Assembly (NCBI GenBank): GCA_028583405.1
Contig: CM053255.1
Location: 34,072,611 to 34,136,610 of the forward strand
Length of the DNA: 64,000 nucleotides
Direction: 5' to 3'
DNA from: Pogonophryne albipinna
Taxonomy: Eukaryota > Chordata > Actinopteri > Perciformes > Artedidraconidae
The notes under the pieces: model-generated
The model's database searches: none
The model's input: the letters and a program-made list of their open reading frames with translations, nothing else
What the model was told of the DNA's origin: nothing
Translations under genes and position numbers: made by a program
Part shown: one piece after another, positions 1 to 11,130 of the stretch
Numbering within the stretch: position 1 is the first letter of the stretch
Layout of the letters: the number at the start of each line of letters is the position of its first letter

Positions 1-207
1 TCATGTTTACAATGCAGATTATTGACATTAGGTCTGGCAATACAGTCTATCATTATCCTGGTGATTATTTCGCAGATAAACCTAGTAACCCCGCCCCCTT
101 TAAAATAAAGGGCTCTTTTGAACGGCTCTTTTGAACGGCTCTTTGAAAGGAACGGAGCCATAAGATCCGGCTCCCTTCAAAGAGCCATAATTCCCATCAC
201 TAGTGCC
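1..207 (-). mobile_element. Terminal fragment of a hAT-like DNA transposon
   Basis: Read on the minus strand this begins TAGTGATGGGAATTATGG and contains the unit GAGCCGTTCAAAAGAGCC, which is duplicated here by 17 bp. The same sequence lies in the opposite orientation at 62618-62830, so it is a dispersed repeat. The G/C-rich palindromic terminus resembles hAT ends; no transposase or target duplication is visible because the window starts inside the element. Confidence 0.6.
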
Positions 208-1080
208 TCGTTTTACTTCTAGAAAACATATATCCCGCTCGCTCACTCTCGCTCTACCATACCCACACACGCATGCACGCCCACACCCCTCTTTTAAAGG
301 GACAGCGATCTCACTCTGCATGACCCCAATGTCATAACAACGGCTTTGATACGGCCACTCGTGCAGGTGAAGAGATGTCGGTGAAAAGACAGTTACAGTC
401 TGACGCAAGCAAGATGGAAAAAAAAGAAACTAGAGCATCACTCAAAGGTGGGTTATTGTATGAGTCAAATGTACAACTTGCGAATGTTTTATAAGTCAAA
501 TGTCAAACTTTTGCCAATTGTCATATTAAAACATCAGCTGCAATTCACGACATGAAGAAGGCAGTCTCTGCATAGCATATAGGCTAATGGAGATGCAGTT
601 ATTTCAAGCTTTCTTTATTTAACATTCATTCAAGTATGTGATGCCTTTTATCTGCTAATGTACAGGAGGAAGAGTGATACACTGTCTGTCTAGATGGCTT
701 ACATAACAGTTCAAGTTTGCAGCCTAAAAAACATGGAGTATTTTTCCCCTTTTATTCATTTTTATGTCAATTTGCACATTTCATGGTGATGCTCAGCCTC
801 TCCCCTTAACTCCTAACAGTCATCATCATGTCAACCACAACACAGAGAAATACTGATAGAAATGTGTGTGTAGTTGATACATTGCTGACAGAGGAACTAG
901 AATACAGATTTAAGAAATATCAGTTTTTGAGCATGTCATAAGCATGTTTTGTCTTGACTATATTACAACTATATTATAATAAAATAATATAGTATTTATA
1001 TTATTGAATTGATTATGATTATGATTATTATTATTATTAGTAGAAGTAGTTTATTTGCATTAATTATTTTTTCTCTTTTT
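208..1080. other. No gene seen; A/T-rich spacer
   Basis: No exon, ORF or terminal repeat could be supported. The stretch 960-1080 is A/T-rich with a short ATT/TTA microsatellite near 1020-1038. Open frames here have no recognisable domain. Confidence 0.5.
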
Positions 1081-1214
1081 GAGGCTAGTATTTGGCAGGA
1101 AATGCAGACGTATTCACCTGTAAACGCATACTGAACGACAGGGCTGCACATAATTGGTGCGGAGGTGCGCATGCGCCAAAAAAAGAGCACCTGGTCATTT
1201 GAAAAAAGGCGCAT

Positions 1215-1293
1215 TTGCGTACCAACATTGAGAGGGAGAGAGAGAGAGAGAGAGAGAGAGAAGAGAAAATAGAGGGAAGAGAAGAGAAGAGAG

Positions 1294-1333
<40 letters not shown>

Positions 1334-1361
1334 AGAGAAAATAGAGGGAAGAGAAGAGAAG

Positions 1362-1403
<42 letters not shown>

Positions 1404-1427
1404 AAAATAGAGGGAAGAGAAGAGAAG

Positions 1428-1525
<98 letters not shown>

Positions 1526-1549
1526 AAAATAGAGGGAAGAGAAGAGAAG

Positions 1550-1584
<35 letters not shown>
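1215..1584. repeat. GA-rich purine tract with four interspersed minisatellite units
   Basis: About 370 bases of almost pure purine on the plus strand. Runs of GA dinucleotides alternate with four copies of a longer purine unit (starting near 1260, 1332, 1398 and 1520) that contains AAGAGAAAATAGAGGG. Arg-Glu and Leu-Ser ORFs across it are artefacts of the dinucleotide repeat. Mirror symmetry makes H-DNA possible, by inference. Confidence 0.9.
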
Positions 1585-1587
<3 letters not shown>

Positions 1588-1610
1588 TATTTGCGAGTTG
1601 CATATTAACT

Positions 1611-2570
1611 CAGGGCCGGCCCGTAGCACTGGCGTTATAGATGTTCGCCTAGGGCGCCAGATCTGTGGAGGCGCTGCGCTGGCAGTTCTGGGAGGGAAAA
1701 AACATTTTTGACCGTTGGGGCTCATCCTAATTTTCGACCTTGATGTAACAACATTCATAATTAAGTAAATGTAACACCCTTTTCACCCCGGTTACACGTT
1801 TCATTTGCCCTGTACGATGGGCGCTGTAAGTGATGAAAATGGGGGATGTTGGCTTATCTGGCGCCCGCAGCTCACAGCCAAAGTGTGAGTGAGCGTGGGA
1901 GAGAGAGAGAGAGAGAGAGAGGGAGGGTGCACCGGTACCGGCGCTGTTGTTATTAGAATCTGGTGCTAGCTGCTTTAACGGATATAAGAAGATGTTTCTA
2001 CAATAATGTGGAGGGAGAGTCCTCTCCAGTCAGACTGAGAGGCTGATAACTACAGCTCAGTGAGGTAAAGGACTCTGAGTGTTTAGATAGTTCACTTTAG
2101 TCTAAGTTCAAACGGTTTGGTCACAATTTATGTAAACACATATTTCCAAGGCACTCCTTTATAATTATTGGGATAAACAGGTTTGAAATCATTCCAATGT
2201 ATACTATAGGACAGTAAACCAAAAATATCCTTTAAAACTGGAAAGATAAAAAAAAATGCATAAATAAATAAATGTTAAGGTAAAATAAGATATGAACAAC
2301 AAAAATAAAATAAGTTACATTAATTTGTTATTGGCTATGGTAGGTTATTGGTTATGTTCACATACTTATTTGATTACATCCACTTTTCTAAGATGACAAC
2401 AGAGACTTTCGACCCAAAACCAGCTGTTGACTTGTGGATGCCAGCAGCTAATCGCAGACTCAACCAGAGAGAAAGTAGTAGGCCTACATCATCAGCTACC
2501 ATGTCTGACAGAGAGGAAGACAGTGAGGAGAACAGTCAGGAGGGTAGTGATGACAGCTTGTAGGATTACT
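1611..2570. mobile_element. hAT-derived fragment with GA microsatellite and a transposase-like tail
   Basis: It starts with a hAT-like terminus CAGGGCCGGCCCGTAGC at 1611, but no matching right end was found. Positions 1890-2120 (GA run at about 1900-1920, then 'GTTTAGATAGTTCACTTTAG') recur near 29990-30210 and, inverted, near 11870-11960, so this is a repeat family. Plus-strand frame 2390-2563 reads like the acidic end of a hAT protein (FDPKPAVDLWMP, then a Glu/Ser-rich tail, stop at 2561-2563). Probably a decayed exon; the family match is from memory. Confidence 0.45.
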
Positions 2571-2590
2571 GGTCGTGCTAATGTTGTCTT

Positions 2591-2764
2591 GTGTTCACCT
2601 CTGCATGTGTGTTCTGTGTTCACCTCTGCATGTGTGTTCTGTGTTCACCTCTGCATGTGTGTTCTGTGTTCACCTCTGCATGTGTGTTCTGTGTTCACCT
2701 CTGCATGTGTGTTCTGTGTTCACCTCTGCATGTGTGTTCTGTGTTCACCTCTGCATGTGTGTTC
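2591..2764 (+). repeat. 25-bp minisatellite, 7 copies
   Basis: Seven perfect or near-perfect head-to-tail copies of a 25-bp unit (core GTGTTCACCTCTGCATGTG). Since 25 is not a multiple of 3, all three frames encode overlapping Cys/Val-rich ORFs that should not be taken as genes. Confidence 0.95.
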
Positions 2765-3099
2765 AGTGCCGTGTGTCTGGCAAATAAAGACCCCCTCAAA
2801 AGGTACGGTTTATTTCATTTTAAGGATGTGCACCAAACAACATCTCCAGGTGCTCCTTTGAGAACCAGGGCAAACAAGTGATGTGCACCCCTAGACATAT
2901 ATGCACATTTACCATTTACCAACAAATAGCGTGTGCGTTAGCTTCACCTTAGCATGTGTTCTTTGCAGGTGTTTGTTGAGGTTTGATGTGGTGTTTACAG
3001 CAGTGGATAACAGCTTCTGGCCTGGACACAGTTTGCACCTCACCGTCCCATTCCTGTCTATTCTTCGGACGAACTCAAAGTAATGGGCATACCTGCACC

Positions 3100-5435
3100 C
3101 AGTGGCGGATTTAGGATTGTAGGAGATCCAGGGCTTAGCCCAGGAGTTGTTGGGTTGGGGGGGGTGCAGGGGTACAGTGCTATTTTTTATAAGTGGGGGT
3201 TGGACCGAACATCCTTTAGGGGGGTCGTCGCCTCCTCTGGGGGGGTCCGGGGGCATGCTCCCCCGGGAAGATTTTTTTTTAAATATTGAAGTTGAAAGCA
3301 TCCATCTGGTGCACTTTGAGAGCAACATTAACCCTACCTTAATAACACCTTAAAGCGGACAAAAGGCACTGGAGAACACTTATTCATTAACACCCTTTAA
3401 TGAAGCAAACTAATGCCTTAACTCACTCAAATAGTCGTTAACTTATTTCGGTGAAACGAATGTGCGTAGAGTTTTAAAGGATGCGGATAGTCTCACCTTG
3501 ATTCTGGCGCATTGCTTATCGTTTTATAGATCTATTCTCATCCACCATCTTTGTTTGTGACGTAAAGAGTGTAAGAGTCACGTTTCTGAATCGGACACTC
3601 TGAGTGGATGCAGTCACAGCCAATCAGAGTCTGATTCAGAGGGTTGCCTGTCAGTTCTGTTGTTATGTGTACTGAAACGAGAGCCGGTATAATTCCACGC
3701 GCGAAAACAAAATACAAATTGGAATACGTTATTTTAGTGTCTTAAAAGTAGACTGAGGTATGAAGGGTTAACGTTACATCTTAGGATCATTTTTAGTGAT
3801 GTTCTGTATTAGGGCTGTGCATCTTCACTGGTCTCACGATTCGATTACGATTATCCTGTCAACGATTCGATTCAATTGGATATCACGATGCATCACGATT
3901 CATACCAATGCGTTGCATCCTCAATTTTCTATATTACTGCACATGGCTTATTTTTCATCAATGCATTCATGCAGTAAATACATATGAACTCGCTTTTTAT
4001 TATTTAGAAAGTGCTTCAGAAATCAATAACATAAATGTCTTGACATTAATTTATAAACCAAAATAAATGAATTGTATAGGTCTAGCCTCCCTATATCTGT
4101 GTGTGAAGTTGTTCCATCCTCAAAAACAAAAAAATAATGCTTCTGCAGTCTAGCTGCAGCTTCTAGCAACGGTCTTCTGTTAAAGAAAGGACACTGAATG
4201 TCCTGAATGAGGCATCACACACAGGACTTGAGTCTGAACACAGCAGACAACAGGAGTATTTACAATAGCATATACAAACAAAAATAGTGCATGTGGGTGC
4301 ACACTTACATTCTCTGTCTTACTGTTACATAAATCCCATGAATGTATGAGATTAAGTTAGCTTCATTATATCTCAGTGATTAAGTGAATAATAAAGTTTC
4401 TATCGGGTCACTATCAGCCTGTCACTCATTATTTTCAGGGAGGGGGCGGGGTTTGGAGGAACGGAGGAGACGGTGATCGCGGAAGCTTTTTTCCTCCTGC
4501 CTTCACAAACTTTACACACGTATATATCGTCTGAAAATTGCTAGAGGATATTCATACTTTGCAATCCAAGACTTAATTAAATCCACCAAAAACCTGAAAT
4601 GATTGTAACGCGATTATTTTTGAAAAACATAAATCCCTGTGCCGCAGCGACACGGAGTGATTCAGAGCGGGTCCTTCTGCTGTTGGTTCTGGACTGGTGG
4701 TGTTGTGTTGGTGGATAAAGCAGACTGCTCCGTGTTTGGTGTTGCTGTGCCGCTGTCACGTCTGTTCCCTGATCTCTGCGTCACCGACCGATTTGATATT
4801 AAAGTGACAGAAAAAAAAAACGTTATAGTAAAGCCGCGGCCGGAAAATCAGGAAGCAACGTTACTACGCTATAACCGATTATCTTCCGTCACTGATACCG
4901 AATCGTCCACGTCCGCATCGCAATGCATCGTAGAAACGATTATTTTCAACACCCTTATTCTGTATACATACTAACATATAAGGGTATACTTAGTGTGGTT
5001 ACTCCATGTTTACTAACTATAACATTAACGTCACATCACTCTTTTTCACTTCTTACTCAGTCAGCCAGAGTGCATATATCACCATTAGATTCACAAACCT
5101 GAAACATCATCCATTTCTTCACTGCTGGTGATGACATTGTTGTCAGCTGCTGATACTGCTGCTGCTGCAGCTTGTGGCGCCTGCTTCGATGACAATAACT
5201 TTCTAATATCCATAACTGTATAGGCTATTAGCTTAAAACTCGTCAGGCACTAGGAAGGATCACTTCTTCTTCAGGGCAGGCTACGCAGTACGCAGGCTAA
5301 TGTCCCACAGCGGATGCCTCTCTGGTGGACTCCGGTACTGCACATTACTCCCGAGACGTTTTAAAAAACATCCGGGGCTTTTCAGAAAACATCCGGGGCT
5401 TGAGCCCAAGTAGCCACCCCCTAGCGCCGCCACTG
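3100..5435. mobile_element. hAT element, 2336 bp, with 8-bp target duplication
   Basis: Ends are CAGTGGCGGATTTAGG on the left and GCGCCGCCACTG on the right, flanked by the perfect duplication cctgcacc (3092-3099 and 5436-5443). It includes a second hAT at 3810-4957. Segment 3180-3330 (G-rich, then AAGATTTTTTTT and a 'CATCTGGTGCACTTTGAG' motif) recurs near 11400, 22210, 30450 and 42340 in the window. No transposase ORF: non-autonomous. Confidence 0.85.
3810..4957. mobile_element. Nested hAT element, 1148 bp, with 8-bp target duplication
   Basis: Perfect duplication ttctgtat at 3802-3809 and 4958-4965. Ends are TAGGGCTGTGCATC on the left and CAACACCCTTA on the right, an imperfect inverted repeat; both subterminal regions are rich in CGATT-type motifs. 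It sits wholly inside the hAT at 3100-5435, so it is the younger of the two. No transposase reading frame. Confidence 0.8.
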
Positions 5436-5559
5436 CCTGCACCCCTCAAAAGTTATCGCTGACTCAGCCATGTTTATGCAGCACTGCACGTGGAGATGTG
5501 GACGCGCAAGTCGCGCAGATTACGTACATATAAACCTGCGGCGGAAACCCCTCTTGTCT

Positions 5560-5960
5560 GTCAGTGTGATTATGACTGATTTTAGTAAGTAACGAAGTAA
5601 CGCGTGTCGGGGCAATGTTAGTAACTGTAGTGTGATTACTGAATTATAAAAGTAGCGTGTTACACTACTCCGTTACCGACAAAAGTAATATTATTACAGT
5701 TACTTTGTAACGCGTTACACCCAACTCTGATATATACACTGCTCTGCTTTCTGCATGGACCTCACAGCTGTTCTCTCTACAGGCTTCTCAATACTCTAAA
5801 GCCTCATCCCAATACCCCTCCTCGACTCCTCCTTTCCCTCACTCGCTTCCCTTCCTTGTGTCTTAGCTCCGCCTCCGTAAGATGCGAGCGAGAGACACGA
5901 GGAGGTGACGCGAGGACAGAGGAGTCCTCAGGTGTTAATTGGGATGTCCTCGTTCACTCA
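5560..5960. repeat. Two short DNA-transposon-like termini
   Basis: Near 5580-5730 the sequence has AACGCG motifs in both orientations and ends TAACGCGTTACACCC, a fold typical of short hAT-type elements. Near 5800-5955 a second inverted-repeat-like block carries CCCAATACCCCTCC on one side and AATTGGGATGTCC on the other. Exact ends and target duplications could not be fixed. Positions 5961-6260 show nothing recognisable. Confidence 0.4.
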
Positions 5961-6260
5961 AACGTCACTCTTAAATGACGTCTGTTAATGATGCCATGTG
6001 CACAGCTGTATCTCCTCTCATCGGGCTGAACTGAATAACCCCTTAGGACCGGCCCATTTGTTGTTAAATATTTATTTAAATGAATGAATCTTTCTCTTGT
6101 TAGTCAAGGAATTCAATGTATGATGGTTGGTCCTGCTTTTGTGTTCCGTTTTGGTGTAAAATGTAGCCTACATTTAAATAAATATATAATTATAGTAATG
6201 TGAAAGCCTTTTAGAAATGAATTGCACATAATAATTCCCACGGAGCTGTGAGCACTTATA

Positions 6261-7481
6261 CAGGGTATATGCAGGAATCCTGAAGTCAAATTTAATACCT
6301 TTAAGACCTTTTTTAAGACCCTTTCCATACGTTTTAAGACCTCATCGCAACTTCGAGTTCTAACCGGTTACATTGGCGACACACTTTACCTCACATTTAC
6401 TATATTGATTGTAAGATAGCACAACTAAACAGAGTGCAGACAGACTACTGAAGCCTCCTCTCCACATGAACTTCAACCTCTCTGTGAAGGTCAGGTTTAA
6501 TGCAGTATGCTGCTTTGTTGCTTCTGTACTCTGTGCTCTTTCATTCCAGTAAAACTCCTCAGAAACCATTAGAAACCAGTATTTGACCAATAAACAAAAC
6601 AATTGACAAAACTTTGAACTATGAAATATATTAAACTTTGGTGAGCTTCAGCGGGGTAATGCCATATAGGAGCTCCCTCACAAATACCCAGGGGTTAAAT
6701 TGGGCTGGGGCTGTCCGGGGCTACGCCCGGCACATAGGACGATGCTCTGACGTCATCACCCTCACACATTTGTCATATGTTTACAAAAAACGATATATAT
6801 GTTAAGACTTTTCTCGTTCTTAATATAGACTATATTTAGGGTCGATATGTGTTGTTGACCTTACTTTAAAATAGCAGATCTCTGTGACCGGATATAGTTT
6901 GGCTTAGACCCCGGCCCCACGAGGACGCATACAGTAAAACGCATACGCAAACGCAAACGCAAAAAAGTCTTCCGTTCACACGCATTCGATTCATTAACGT
7001 GTCCGTTCACACTAGACCGCTGGAAATGCTGGAAACGCTGTAGTACATATGCGAGGCCTGTAAGTGGCGCTGCTGCCGCCACAAAATACACCAAAAGCAG
7101 CGAAGAAGACCCCGGAGCATGGTTGTCATGGTTGCCCTTCTGTTTATTCTCCGCGGTGGACGGCGTGTTCTCCTGCTGTATATCTCTCAGGTAGTCCACC
7201 AGCAGATAACCCCCCCCCCCCCCCACAGAGCGGAGCAAGGCAACGAAACTTAAAATAAGAAGCAGCATTTTATGGCACGCTATGCATGGGGCCACCTTGA
7301 GGGCGTTTCCCGACATTTTGTTTCAGTAAATTAAAGGGTGTTTCTTGTTGTCGTTGCTGTGGACCTTCTTAATACCTTGGAAAATGCCGTTTAATACTTT
7401 TTAATACTTTTTAATAGCCTTAATTTTCGCTAAATTGATTTATCAACTTGTAATACTTTTTAAGACCCCGCGGACACCCTG
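6261..7481. mobile_element. Non-autonomous DNA element ending CAGGGT...ACCCTG
   Basis: The left end begins CAGGGTATATGCAGG and the right end finishes GCGGACACCCTG; both subterminal regions carry 'AAGACC' and 'TTAATAC' motifs. The bases ttata flank both ends, but a proper 8-bp duplication was not found, so superfamily assignment to hAT is tentative. Interior holds a polyC run (about 7211-7224) and no coding domain. Confidence 0.5.
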
Positions 7482-7599
7482 TTATAGCACTTGTGACGCT
7501 TTTCCACTCATCTTCCAGTTGTTGGTTTTCCTCTGTTGAAATGGACCAGCTGTGAAGGTGGGGGCGGGGCTTTTATACACGAGTAGTGAAAACACTTCC

Positions 7600-8307
7600 G
7601 CGTAGTCTGCTCGCGTGTATCCCAAGCATGGATGTATAATAAGAACTGGATACAGCGTGGGAGGCGGGGCCTCATTCATTCCTATGAGAGCTGCTCATTA
7701 GCGCATGATGATAAAATGGCCCAACTTTTGAGAGAGTGAAACGTCACAGATTACCCGGCATGCCTGAGAAGTACCCGTATGTGCGCTCATAGCGCATGCG
7801 CAACTTTAACCAAAATGCTCGTTCACATCAAGCACGTCAATTTGCGTACACGTAACAGCACCGCACGTTCATGACAGCATGGATGGATTTGATATTAACG
7901 AGGCGGCAGTTAGCAGCTAGCTAGTAATTATGCTAATGTGCACATCAATGTTATGTACTTATATTACGCTGTAACAGGATCGAGTGATATCCAAGCAACA
8001 GAGCTTCATTTAGCATGAAAGAATGATTGCACTGTATATATATATATATAGGCCTATATATACTTATAATAATAAGTAATATTGACTTTATTTAATACAA
8101 CATTTACGGTTCAAGATTTAATCATACAGCCCATGTAGTATGATAATGAATTACAGCAAACATGTGCAATATATCCATTATTACACCCCCGTGGGATGAC
8201 TGCGGTCAACTCAGCCGTCTCTCAAATTTGCTTGGTCAAATGAGCAGTTCTTCATTTTTGAGTGCGCGATTTATAGCGCCTTTACGGTAATCGCTGAGAA
8301 GCGGCAC
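7600..8307. repeat. Satellite-associated spacer and conserved leader
   Basis: Positions about 8199-8307 (ACTGCGGTCAACTCAGCCG to GAGAAGCGGC) match 25036-25143 closely, and in both places a 177-bp satellite array follows within about 35 bp. The block 7625-7650 (ATGGATG..ATAATAAGAAC) also resembles 21928-21950. This suggests that leader and satellite move or amplify together. A short TA microsatellite lies at about 8035-8050. No gene. Confidence 0.6.
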
Positions 8308-8339
8308 GAACGCAAGAGTAAAAGAATTCATGTTTTTTC

Positions 8340-9590
8340 TGCTTCATGCGATACAAATTCTTTTTACCATAAATTCTTTAAAAAACTAACACTGTTTGAC
8401 TCAGTCCTAGTTTGACTGCTACCAACAATAAAATGAAGTACTTTTACTGTCTTTTTTCTGGGTAATACTCTCAAATTCCCCTCCTGAGAACAAAATCATG
8501 CAACTTCTGCTATATTTGATGAGATAAAATGATTTTTAGCCATACATCCTTAATAAAAGTGATACTGTTGGACTCAGTACTTGTTAGACTACTACCATAA
8601 GTACAATCAAGTACTTTTACTGTGTACTTTTGAGTAATCCCCTGTCAAACTCCCCTCCCGAGTACAATAATTCATGTATTTGCTATATTTGATGAGAGAT
8701 AAAAGGATATTTTGGCATAGGTTCTTAATGAAATTGGTACTGTTGTATTCAGTACTACTTGGACTACTACCAACAGTACAATCAAGTACTTTTACTGTGT
8801 ACATTTTGAGTAATCCTTTGTCAAACTCCACCGCTGAGTACAATAATGCATGTTTTCTGCCATCTTTGATGAGAGATAAAATGATTTTGTGCAATAAGTT
8901 CTTAATGAAATTGGTACTGTTGGATTCAGTACTACTTGGACTACTACCAAAAGTACAATCAAGTACTTTTACTGTGTACATTTTGAGTAATCCTTTGTCA
9001 AACTCCACCCCTGAGTACAATAATGCATGTTTTCTGCCATCTTTGATGAGAGATAAAATGATTTTGTGCAATAAGTTCTTAATGAAATTGGTATTGTTGG
9101 ATTCAGTACTACTTGGACTACTACCAAAAGTACAATCAAGTACTTTTACTGTGTACATTTTGAGTAATCCTTTGTCAAACTCCACCCCAGAGTACAATAA
9201 TGCATGTTTTTGGCCATCTTTGATGAGAGATAAAATGATGTTGTGAAATAAGTTCTTAATGAAATTGGTATTGTTGGATTCAGTACTACTTGGACTAGTA
9301 GCACAAGTACAATCGAGTACTTTTACTGTGTACTCTTTGAGTAATCCTTTGTCAAACTCCACCCCTGAGTACAATAATGCATGTTTTCAGCCATCTTTGA
9401 TGAGAAATAAAATTATTTTGTACAATAAGTTCTTAATGAAATTGGTACTGTTGGATTCAGTACTACTTTGACTAGTAGCACAAGTGCAATCAAGTACTTT
9501 TACTGTGTACTTTTTGAGTAATCCTTTGTCAAACTCCACCCCTGAGTACAATAATGCATGTTTTCTGCTATCTTTGATGAGAGATAAAAT
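8340..9590 (+). repeat. 177-bp satellite array
   Basis: Head-to-tail monomers of 177 bp (GAGAGATAAA motif at about 8871, 9048 and 9225, each 177 apart). Copies before about 8690 are more diverged, as expected at an array edge. Because 177 is 3 x 59, ORFs stay open on both strands as 59-residue repeats; they are not genes. Shared motifs are AAGTACTTTTACTGTGTAC and GAGTACAATAATGCATG. Confidence 0.95.
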
Positions 9591-9634
9591 GATTGAACTC
9601 CCTTCCAGAGTACAATAATGTATTCTTTTTTTAC

Positions 9635-9695
9635 CGCGTCAAATTCCTCGTACGTGTAAACCTACCTGGTAATAAACATGTTTCTGATTCTGATA
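9635..9695 (+). repeat. LINE/SINE-like 3' tail
   Basis: The sequence CAAATTCCTCGTACGTGTAA followed by AATAAACATG and a TCTGAT repeat looks like the 3' end of a fish retroposon. It is cut by the Tc1 element at a TA. Confidence 0.45.
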
Positions 9696-10480
9696 TACAG
9701 TGGGGCAAAAAAGTATTTAGTCAGCCACCAATTGTGCAAGTTCTCCCACTTAAAAAGATGACAGAGGCCTGTAATTTTCATCCTAGGTACACTTCAACTA
9801 TGAGAGACAGAATGGGGGTAAAGAATCCAGGAAATCACATTGTAGGATTTTTAATGAATTAATTGGTAAATTCCTCGGTAAAATAAGTATTTGGTCACCT
9901 ACAAACAAACAAGATTTCTGGCTCTCACAGACCTGTAACTTCTTCTTTAAGAGCCTCCTCTGTCCTCCACTTGTTAACTGTATTAATGGCACCTGTTTGA
10001 ACTCGTTATCAGTATAAAAGACACCTGTTCACAACCTCAAACAGTCACACTCCAAACTCCACTATGGCCAAGACCAAAGAGCTGTCAAAGGCAGTGGCGG
10101 AGCTGGGGGGTGGCTGGGGGTGGCCGTGGCCACCCCCAGCTGAATCCTGGCCACCCTATTGGCCACCCCAAACACTCTCACCACGGGGGCCCAAACTATT
10201 TTAGAACATTAAGAAAAAAATGTTTAAGTAACCTTTCATCATTCATCAATAATTAACATTAATAGGACGTTATATCGATAATGTAAAGTACTCACTAAAC
10301 TTACAATTCATTTAACTTATTTTCTTCCAAAAGTTAATTATCCAAAGCCTCTGTACACCCCGTTCTATTTACATGTAATGGTTTGGTCCTGCCTCCAAAC
10401 GCGGTGCAGCACCGCCGGCACTTTCTAGCAGACACTAGTGTGAGCATGTGAGGAGCAGGGATGCTAGTACTTACGTGTGT

Positions 10481-11130
10481 AGTACCATGTCTCAACGACT
10501 CACAAAGTCAGGCTTTCAAAAGAGAAAAGAAAGGAGAGAAAAACAAGAGAGAGGGACTAAAGGGCGACAGTATGTCACCCAGTTTTTCAAAAGAAAAGGT
10601 GGGTGTGGTCCATGAGTGGTGGAATTATGTCTGTTAGCTAAGCTTAGTCCATTGTAAATAATAATTGTGATGTTTTTTTTTACTAAGCTGACATTAAGTA
10701 CTGTTGATATCTATACAGGTTTTTAATTGCACTGCTCTTTTAGCTGACATTTAACAAATACAGGTAGACTATTAGCAGCTATTCATACTAAATCAGTTGT
10801 CCCTCCCCCTGGTGCCAGGACCAACAGATCCATCTCTAGGCTCAGCAGCCCTGTACCCCCATAAGGCTGAACCTGAACCAGCTTTTCTCCCAACTGAAGG
10901 AGGTGAGCAGCATTGTGTTGAATGCCATGCCACTTAACATATCTGAAGGGAGACTGGAATACAAAATATATATACATATCAAAACAAAAAGCTAGCATCT
11001 AATTTCAATTACACATTTCAAACACAGTATTTTCCCACATATTTAAGTTATATTTATTTGGATTTATGCATTCATGTTGAGAATGTTCCATTCAAAAATG
11101 TTATTATTAAAAATGCATTTACACCATAAA
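10481..11130 (+). repeat. Direct repeat, copy 1 (hAT exon 1-2 block)
   Basis: Nearly identical to 12341-12980. It begins TACCATGTCTCAACGACT and ends ATTAAAAATGCATTTACAC. It contains the two N-terminal exons described next, plus the intervening intron. Confidence 0.9.
10487..10901 (+). pseudogene. N-terminal exons of a hAT transposase (ZMYM1-like type)
   Basis: ATG at 10487 opens a basic, lysine/arginine-rich segment ending in TQFFKRK, closed by a GT donor at 10599 (AAAAG then gtgggt). A second exon can be read from about 10821 after an AG acceptor (GPTDPSLGS to FLPTEG) and ends at a GTGAGC donor at about 10902; the join keeps phase. Short basic N-termini followed by proline/glutamate-rich linkers occur in fish hAT proteins with ZMYM1-like cores. 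The later exons are missing here. The exon boundaries are inferred by eye. Confidence 0.5.

Larger units (their letters stand above)
2948..5471 (-). pseudogene. BED zinc-finger first exon (ZBED/hAT-type) split by a transposon
   Basis: On the minus strand an ATG at 5471 opens 12 codons, stops at the hAT insertion (3100-5435), and resumes at 3091 in the same frame after one copy of the 8-bp target duplication is discounted. The two parts total 60 codons and end at a GT splice donor (2946-2947; AAG followed by gtgaag). The second part carries a BED-type finger: an aromatic stretch (YAHYFEF), then CKLC and HLQRTH. BED fingers bind DNA at the N-terminus of hAT transposases and of ZBED proteins. 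No further exons were identified, so it may be an old transposase exon or a domesticated gene; the insertion almost certainly inactivates it. Confidence 0.7.

Noticed and set aside
1085..1758. Long Leu/Ser and Arg/Glu ORFs over the GA tract
   Set aside because: Direct translation of a dinucleotide repeat in several frames; no domain or start context.
2427..2881. Overlapping Cys/Val-rich ORFs
   Set aside because: All derive from the 25-bp minisatellite, which is open in three frames.
6261..7481. hAT with 8-bp target duplication
   Set aside because: Only ttata is shared by the flanks; the 8-bp test fails, so it is kept as an unclassified element.
8340..9590. CRISPR-like array
   Set aside because: Tandem repeat without unique spacers in a eukaryotic genome; monomers are contiguous.
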